From: Parvibaculum sp.
Lineage (GTDB): Bacteria; Pseudomonadota; Alphaproteobacteria; Parvibaculales; Parvibaculaceae
Assembly: GCA_014359855.1 (NCBI GenBank)
Contig: JACIYQ010000156.1
Coordinates: 1-10,542 of the forward strand
Direction: 5' to 3'
DNA length: 10,542 nt
Positions 6,337 to 10,542 of this stretch are shown here, piece by piece (within the stretch, counting starts at the first letter, position 1; every line of letters begins with the position of its first letter). The notes under the pieces were generated by a model. That model ran no database searches, was not told the DNA's origin, and saw nothing but the letters and a program-made list of their open reading frames with translations. A program made the translations under genes and the position numbers.

Positions 6337-6696
6337 TCAAACGGAGACCGGAGTGATGGTAACGCTCTCGCCGCATCCGCAGGCGTCCGTCTGGTTCGGA
6401 TTGTTGAAGCGGAAGCCGGACGAGAACTTCTCCGAAGTGTAATCCATCTCGGTTCCGAGCAGGAAGAGGATCGCTTTCGGATCGATGAGGACTTTCACGC
6501 CGCGATCCTCAACGACCTCGTCGAGCGGCTGCTGAACCTCGGCATACTCCATCGTGTATTCCATGCCGGCGCAGCCGCCATTCTTCACGCCAATGCGCAC
6601 GCCGATATACTTTCCGCCCGAGGAGGCCATGATCTCCTTCATCCGCTCCGCGGCAGTTTCCGTCAGGGTAATCGCTTTGGGTATGGGTCTCGCCAT
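6337..6696 (-). CDS. sufA: A-type iron-sulfur carrier protein SufA/IscA family
   Basis: A 119-aa HesB/IscA-family protein that carries nascent Fe-S clusters from the SufBCD scaffold to target proteins. The three cluster-ligating cysteines are present: Cys42 in NGGCAGMEY, and Cys106 and Cys108 in DACGCGES near the C-terminus. MDYTSEKFSSGFRFNNPN (84-101) is typical of the family. The start at 6696 (MARPIPKAIT) is preferred over an upstream in-frame ATG at 6762. It gives normal family length, and AAGG (6705-6708), overlapping the sufT stop, lies 8 nt before it. The longer version would add 22 unlike residues and overlap sufT. It sits between sufT and the TfoX-type gene. ErpA or IscA are alternative names; the operon context favours SufA. 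Confidence 0.93.
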   Translation of the reverse strand: MARPIPKAITLTETAAERMKEIMASSGGKYIGVRIGVKNGGCAGMEYTMEYAEVQQPLDEVVEDRGVKVLIDPKAILFLLGTEMDYTSEKFSSGFRFNNPNQTDACGCGESVTITPVSV

Positions 6697-6707
6697 TTCC
6701 CGCACCT

Positions 6708-7106
6708 TCAATACATGTTGAGCGCGACACGCGCTTCGTCCGACATCCGGCTCGGATCCCATGGTGGATCGAAAGTCATGTTGACGCGTACGTCGCCTAT
6801 GCCTTCGACCGTGCGAACCGCGTCCTCGACCATGACCGGCATCGTGCCTGCCACAGGGCAGCCCGGCGCCGTCACCGTCATGTCCACCACGACGTCCCGG
6901 TCGTCCGAGATATCGACTTTATAGATGAGGCCGAGCTCGTAGATATCAACCGGAATTTCGGGATCATAGACCGTCTTCAATGCCGCGATGATGTCATCGG
7001 TGAGCTGGTCCAGTTCCTCCGGCGGAATGGCGGAAGTTTGCACAGGAACGCCATCAACGCTTTCCGGCGCCGCCTTCCTTTCAGCCATGTTTGCGTCTTC
7101 GGACAT
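6708..7106 (-). CDS. sufT: SUF-system Fe-S assembly protein SufT (DUF59/MIP18 family)
   Basis: A 132-aa MIP18-family protein, an auxiliary Fe-S maturation factor commonly encoded in suf operons. Conserved elements are DPEIPVDIYELGLIYKV in the first half of the domain, TVTAPGCPVAGTMP with the single conserved Cys, and FDPPWDPSRMSDEAR near the end. The first 30 or so residues are a variable, probably disordered leader. ATG 7106 is chosen because AAGGA (7114-7118) lies 7 nt before it. An in-frame ATG at 7124 would overlap sufS and lacks a good ribosome site. It begins 10 nt after the sufS stop and ends 11 nt before sufA. Its exact biochemical role (cluster carrier or maturation helper) is not settled for the family. 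Confidence 0.92.
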   Translation of the reverse strand: MSEDANMAERKAAPESVDGVPVQTSAIPPEELDQLTDDIIAALKTVYDPEIPVDIYELGLIYKVDISDDRDVVVDMTVTAPGCPVAGTMPVMVEDAVRTVEGIGDVRVNMTFDPPWDPSRMSDEARVALNMY

Positions 7107-7113
7107 GCCGCAA

Positions 7114-7118
7114 TCCTT
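7114..7118 (-). promoter_or_regulatory. Shine-Dalgarno site of sufT overlapping the sufS stop
   Basis: AAGGA on the minus strand, 7 nt before ATG 7106. It shares bases with the sufS TAA (7117-7119), so ribosomes finishing sufS cover the sufT start site. It decides the sufT start. Confidence 0.7.
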
Positions 7119-8361
7119 ATCCAAAGAACTTCTTGCTGTCGATCAGTGCCTCGGCAAGCCGGTCCACTTCCTCGAGCGTGTTGTACATACCGAAAGAGGC
7201 TCTCGTCGTCGCGCCAACGCCGAAGCGTTCCATCGCAGGTTGCGCGCAATGATGGCCCGCGCGCACTGCAACCCCCGCACGGTCGATCACCGTCGCGATG
7301 TCATGGGGATGCGCATTGTCCATGACGAAGGACAGGATGCTGCCTTTCGACTTTGTGGTGCCGATGATCCGGAGACTGTTGATCTCCGAAAGACGGCGCG
7401 TCGCATAGTCCCGCAACGCAATCTCGTGCGCCGAGATCCTGTCGCGGCCCACGGATTCGATATAGGAAAGCGCGGTGCCGAGACCAATGGCCTGAACGAT
7501 CGCGGGTGTGCCAGCTTCGAATCTGTGAGGAGGTGCCGCATAGGTTACGTTCTCAAGCGAGACCTCGCGGATCATTTCACCGCCGCCACGATAGGGGCGC
7601 ATGGATTTCAGGTGCGCTGCCTTCCCGTAAAGCAGTCCTATACCCGTCGGCCCATAGAGTTTGTGGCCGGAACAGACGAAGAAGTCGCAATCCATATCGC
7701 GGACGTCCGTCGGCAGGTGAACGGCACCCTGGCACCCGTCAACCAGGACGGGAACGCCATGCTCATGTGCGATCCCGATCAACTCCTTGATCGGCGTAAT
7801 CGTGCCAAGCGCATTCGACATCTGCGTCAGCGCCACCATCTTTGTGCACGGCGTGAAGAGTTTCCGGTATGCCTCGATATCGAGATCGCCTTCGTCGGTT
7901 GCCGGCACGAATTTCAGGACGGCGCCTTGACGCTCGCGAAGGAAATGCCACGGTACAATGTTCGAATGATGCTCAAGGACCGAAAGGACGATCTCATCGC
8001 CGGCTTCAATCCGCGGTCCAGCAAAAGACGACGCAACGAGATTGATCGCGTCCGTCGCGCCCGAAGTGAAAACGACTTCGTCCGTCGAGGCAGCGTTCAG
8101 GAAGTCTCTTGCGATTTCCCGTGCTTGCTCGAACTTCTCGGTCGCCGCATTTGAAAGATAGTGCATGCCGCGATGGACGTTCGAATACTCTGTCGCATAG
8201 GCGTCCGTGATCGCATCGATTACGACTTGCGGCTTCTGCGCCGAAGCGGCGTTGTCGAGGTAAACGAGCGGCTTTCCATAGATGGTTCGCGACAGGATGG
8301 GGAAATCCCGTCGTATCCTTTCAACATCATATACGGCGCTCGCGAGAATTGGACTGTTCAT
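7117..8361 (-). CDS. sufS: Cysteine desulfurase SufS
   Basis: PLP-dependent group II cysteine desulfurase of 414 aa. It converts L-cysteine to alanine and carries the sulfur as a persulfide for SufBCD. Seen: YLDNAASAQKP (34-44), LEHHSNIVPW with the PLP-stacking His131 (129-138), VDGCQGAVH with Asp208, the PLP lysine Lys234 in SGHKLYGPTG, and the catalytic Cys372 in RAGHHCAQP near the C-terminus. Length and motif spacing match E. coli SufS. ATG 8361 is chosen over a frame extension to 8382: it has GGGGAGG 7 nt upstream, and its ATGA overlaps the sufD stop. SufS normally needs a sulfur acceptor, SufE or SufU. None is visible in this window, so it is presumably encoded elsewhere. Confidence 0.97.
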   Translation of the reverse strand: MNSPILASAVYDVERIRRDFPILSRTIYGKPLVYLDNAASAQKPQVVIDAITDAYATEYSNVHRGMHYLSNAATEKFEQAREIARDFLNAASTDEVVFTSGATDAINLVASSFAGPRIEAGDEIVLSVLEHHSNIVPWHFLRERQGAVLKFVPATDEGDLDIEAYRKLFTPCTKMVALTQMSNALGTITPIKELIGIAHEHGVPVLVDGCQGAVHLPTDVRDMDCDFFVCSGHKLYGPTGIGLLYGKAAHLKSMRPYRGGGEMIREVSLENVTYAAPPHRFEAGTPAIVQAIGLGTALSYIESVGRDRISAHEIALRDYATRRLSEINSLRIIGTTKSKGSILSFVMDNAHPHDIATVIDRAGVAVRAGHHCAQPAMERFGVGATTRASFGMYNTLEEVDRLAEALIDSKKFFG

Positions 8362-9668
8362 GGCGCCGCCTCCCCGAACCATTCCGATACGAGCAGTTTC
8401 AAAGCATCCTTGGCCTGGTTGTGCGGCGCGAGATCGAGTACCTCCTCAAGGAATGCAAGCACCAGAAGACGGCGCGCCTCGGCCTCCGGTATTCCACGCG
8501 AACGCAGATAGAAGATCGCCTCCTTCGACAGCTCTCCCACCGTCGACCCGTGCGCGCACTGCACATCATCCGCATAAATCTCGAGTTCCGGTTTCGCGTT
8601 CATCGCGGCGTCGCGCGACAGCAGCAAAGCGTGCGTCATCTGCCTTCCGTCGCTCTTCTGTGCATGCGGGCGCACGATCACCTTGCCCTGGAACACCCCT
8701 ACGGACTTTCCGTCTAGCACTCCCTTGAAGAGTGTGTGGCTGGTGCATGCGGGGACTGCATGGTCGATCACGCAGAACTGGTCGGCATGTTGCTTGTCTC
8801 GGAGCGCGTATGCGCCATCGATATTGGCTTCCGCGCCTTCACCCGAGAAGAGTACAAAGCTCTGACCTCGGGAGACACCGCAGCCGAGCGTGAGCGTGAA
8901 ACTCGACAGCTTCGCCTCGGCCGCAAGCCGCGCGCGCATCGTCGCAAGATGCACCGCATCCGACGCCTCATCCTGCAACTTTACGTGGTTCAGCCGGGCG
9001 CCCTCACCAATTGCAATATCCGTTACGATATCCGCGAAAGATGCCACCTCACCGACATGGGTCTCGAGGATCGTCGCCTCGGCTTCGTTTTCAAGAAATA
9101 CGAGATTTCGGGTATGCGATGCGCCGGCATCGGCTGAGAAAAAGAGCAAATGAAGAGGCTTGTCGAGCTTCACACCCTTGCGGATACGCAGGCAGGCACC
9201 GTCGCTCATCAGCGCAGTGTTGAGATCGACGATGTTTTCCGCCTGCCGGGCATCGTCGAAACGGCGCTCAACCAGATCCTTGGCCCATTGCTCATGCACT
9301 ACGTCTGCAAGCGCATGGAGCTCGACGCCCTTCGGAAGGCGCACGACCTGCGAAAGATCGGTGCGGTAACGTCCGTTCACAAAGACCAATACATGCCTGT
9401 CGATGGCGGCGAAAGCCGAAGCCGAGCGGCGGCCGGGCAGAACCACGGCTCCCTCGTGGGCCGGTGCGGAAGCGAATGCCGCTTTCTCCAGCGTCTGACG
9501 GAGATCGGTATATTTCCAGTCTTCGAGGCGGCGATGCGGAAGTCCCGCTTCGCGGAACGACTCGAGCGCGGCTTCGCGTCGACGGGCCAGCCAGCCGCCC
9601 GCGCCGGGAAGTGCCGACCGCGCTTCCTCGTATCTCTCTATGAACCGCTGTGCTGTCTTTTCGTCCAT
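8358..9668 (-). CDS. sufD: Fe-S scaffold complex subunit SufD
   Basis: Subunit of the SufBC2D complex on which Fe-S clusters are assembled; 436 aa, normal for the family. Near the N-terminus the SufD signature GLPHRRLEDWKYTDLR is present. The central part is the beta-helix core region (for example LFFSADAGASHTRNLVFLE). The C-terminal helical domain has CAHGSTVGELSKEAIFYLRS and GIPEAEARRLLVLAFLEEV, with the conserved His of the SufB-SufD interface. The start is not certain: ATG 9668 has a GAG 7 nt upstream, ATG 9671 is adjacent, and GTG 9680 overlaps the sufC stop as GTGA. All lie within 12 nt. The sufS start overlaps its stop codon. The protein has no membrane segments and is cytoplasmic. Confidence 0.95.
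   Translation of the reverse strand: MDEKTAQRFIERYEEARSALPGAGGWLARRREAALESFREAGLPHRRLEDWKYTDLRQTLEKAAFASAPAHEGAVVLPGRRSASAFAAIDRHVLVFVNGRYRTDLSQVVRLPKGVELHALADVVHEQWAKDLVERRFDDARQAENIVDLNTALMSDGACLRIRKGVKLDKPLHLLFFSADAGASHTRNLVFLENEAEATILETHVGEVASFADIVTDIAIGEGARLNHVKLQDEASDAVHLATMRARLAAEAKLSSFTLTLGCGVSRGQSFVLFSGEGAEANIDGAYALRDKQHADQFCVIDHAVPACTSHTLFKGVLDGKSVGVFQGKVIVRPHAQKSDGRQMTHALLLSRDAAMNAKPELEIYADDVQCAHGSTVGELSKEAIFYLRSRGIPEAEARRLLVLAFLEEVLDLAPHNQAKDALKLLVSEWFGEAAP
8369..8375 (-). promoter_or_regulatory. Strong Shine-Dalgarno site of sufS inside sufD
   Basis: GGGGAGG on the minus strand, 7 nt before ATG 8361, lies within the last sufD codons. It supports the ATGA-overlap start and suggests that SufS is translated efficiently as well as being coupled to sufD. 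Confidence 0.75.
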
Positions 9669-9676
9669 CATTCTTC

Positions 9677-10426
9677 TCACGCAGCGTCCGCGCCATATTC
9701 GACATAGCCAGACTTCTCAAGTTCCAGCGCCAGGTCCTTGCCGCCTGTTTTCACGATCCGGCCCTGCGAAAGCACATGCACGACGTCAGGCACAATGTAG
9801 TCGAGCAAGCGCTGATAATGCGTGATGACGACCATCGCCCGCTCGGGCGAACGAAGCGCATTCACACCTTCCGCAACGGTCTTCAACGCGTCGATGTCGA
9901 GGCCGGAATCCGTCTCGTCCAGTACCGCGAGCGCAGGCTCCAGAAGCGACATCTGCAGTACCTCGGCGCGTTTCTTCTCGCCGCCGGAATAACCGACATT
10001 GAGGGAGCGTTTCAGCATGTCGTCCGAAACATTGAGCGGCCTGGACTTCTCGCGCACGAGCTTCAGGAAACGAACCGCATCGAGTTCTTCCTCTCCGCGC
10101 GCCTTGCGCTGTGCGTTGAGGGCGGTCTTGAGGAAGGTCATGGTGGTGACGCCCGGAATTTCCAAAGGATACTGGAAGGCGAGGAAGACGCCGGCCGCGG
10201 CGCGCTCATCGACGTTCATTTCCAGCAGGTCCTTGCCCTTGAACCGGATCGAACCTTCCGTCACGACGTAGCCGTCACGACCCGCAAGAACGTAGGAGAG
10301 CGTCGACTTGCCGGAGCCGTTCGGGCCCATGATGGCGTGCACTTCACCTGCGCGGATGTCGAGGTCTATCCCTTTGAGGATTTCCTTGCCGCCCACCGTC
10401 ACATGCAGGTTCTTGATCTCAAGCAT
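9677..10426 (-). CDS. sufC: Fe-S assembly ATPase SufC
   Basis: ABC-type ATPase of the soluble SufBC2D complex. ATP binding drives the rearrangement of SufB and SufD needed for cluster assembly. All ATPase motifs are present, numbered from GTG 10432: Walker A GPNGSGKST (36-44), the Q-loop Gln87 in AFQYP, the signature YSGGEKKR (148-155), Walker B LAVLDETDSGLD (168-179) and the H-loop His205. EKKRAE and DETDSGLDIDAL are characteristic of SufC rather than transporter ATPases. The start ATG 10426 (MLEIKNLHV) is chosen because SufC proteins typically begin this way. A GTG two codons upstream (10432), with AAGGA at suitable spacing, is a real alternative. It lies 26 nt after the sufB stop and overlaps or abuts the sufD start. 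Confidence 0.97.
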   Translation of the reverse strand: MLEIKNLHVTVGGKEILKGIDLDIRAGEVHAIMGPNGSGKSTLSYVLAGRDGYVVTEGSIRFKGKDLLEMNVDERAAAGVFLAFQYPLEIPGVTTMTFLKTALNAQRKARGEEELDAVRFLKLVREKSRPLNVSDDMLKRSLNVGYSGGEKKRAEVLQMSLLEPALAVLDETDSGLDIDALKTVAEGVNALRSPERAMVVITHYQRLLDYIVPDVVHVLSQGRIVKTGGKDLALELEKSGYVEYGADAA

Positions 10427-10452
10427 ACTCACTTCTTCTTTCCTTCCGAGCG

Positions 10453-10542
10453 TCAGCCGACGCTTCCTTCAAGGCTGATGCCGACAAGCTTCTGTGCTTC
10501 GACGGCAAATTCCATCGGAAGCTGCTGCAGCACATCGCGGCA
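10453..10542 (-). CDS. sufB: Fe-S scaffold complex subunit SufB (C-terminal 29 residues only)
   Basis: The last 29 codons of sufB run in from the window edge. The visible sequence (CRDVLQQLPMEFAVEA, then QKLVGISLEGSVG and a stop) is the highly conserved SufB C-terminus, and it sits immediately upstream of sufC as in most suf operons. SufB is the subunit on which the cluster is thought to assemble, together with SufD and SufC. Catalytic and cluster-binding regions lie outside the window. It is followed by a purine-rich AAGGAAAGAAGAAG stretch that serves as the sufC ribosome site. Confidence 0.93.
   Translation of the reverse strand, partial: CRDVLQQLPMEFAVEAQKLVGISLEGSVG

Noticed and set aside
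6697..6762. 22-codon N-terminal extension of sufA to the ATG at 6762
   Set aside because: It would overlap the end of sufT, has no family similarity, and the start at 6696 has a proper ribosome site and gives normal length.
6988..8154. 388-codon plus-strand frame opposite sufS and sufT
   Set aside because: It is antisense to sufS, whose catalytic Lys and Cys motifs are intact. The translation is Arg-rich and featureless.

Overview
The window looks like chromosome from a GC-rich alphaproteobacterium, probably in or near the Rhizobiales. Parvibaculum-like is my guess from the gene mix and codon use; no taxonomic marker gene is present. There are no RNA genes, mobile elements or CRISPR arrays. 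Every gene but one is a recognisable, mostly intact member of a known family.

Layout. Positions 1-1281 (+) hold the 3' part of a DEAD-box RNA helicase of the RhlE type. It converges, across a likely shared terminator, on a coniferyl-aldehyde-dehydrogenase-type ALDH (1351-2814, -). A non-coding stretch of about 300 bp separates the ALDH from a divergent GGDEF diguanylate cyclase (3114-4187, +), which ends at its own terminator. Next comes a tandem pair of paralogous crotonase-family genes (4374-5024 and 5060-5851, +). The first copy lacks a 46-residue block that the second keeps. Their transcription probably stops at a strong hairpin at 5928-5958.

The rest of the window (5938-10542, -) is the SUF iron-sulfur cluster assembly operon. 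In transcription order it reads sufB (C-terminus only), sufC, sufD, sufS, sufT (DUF59/MIP18), sufA, then a TfoX-N-domain gene. SufS releases sulfur from cysteine, SufBCD is the scaffold complex on which clusters are built, SufA is an A-type carrier and SufT is an auxiliary maturation factor. Junctions are very tight: GTGA/ATGA stop-start overlaps, Shine-Dalgarno sequences lying on the previous stop codon, and a 6-nt gap before the TfoX-type gene. This implies one polycistronic, translationally coupled mRNA.

Nothing here is clearly a new multi-gene system. The observations most worth a second look are the exact in-frame 138-bp loss in the first crotonase gene, flanked by a 5-bp microhomology still visible in its paralogue; a possible 22-residue single-membrane-span peptide after the TfoX gene; and the TfoX-type protein with a basic tail at the end of the suf operon.
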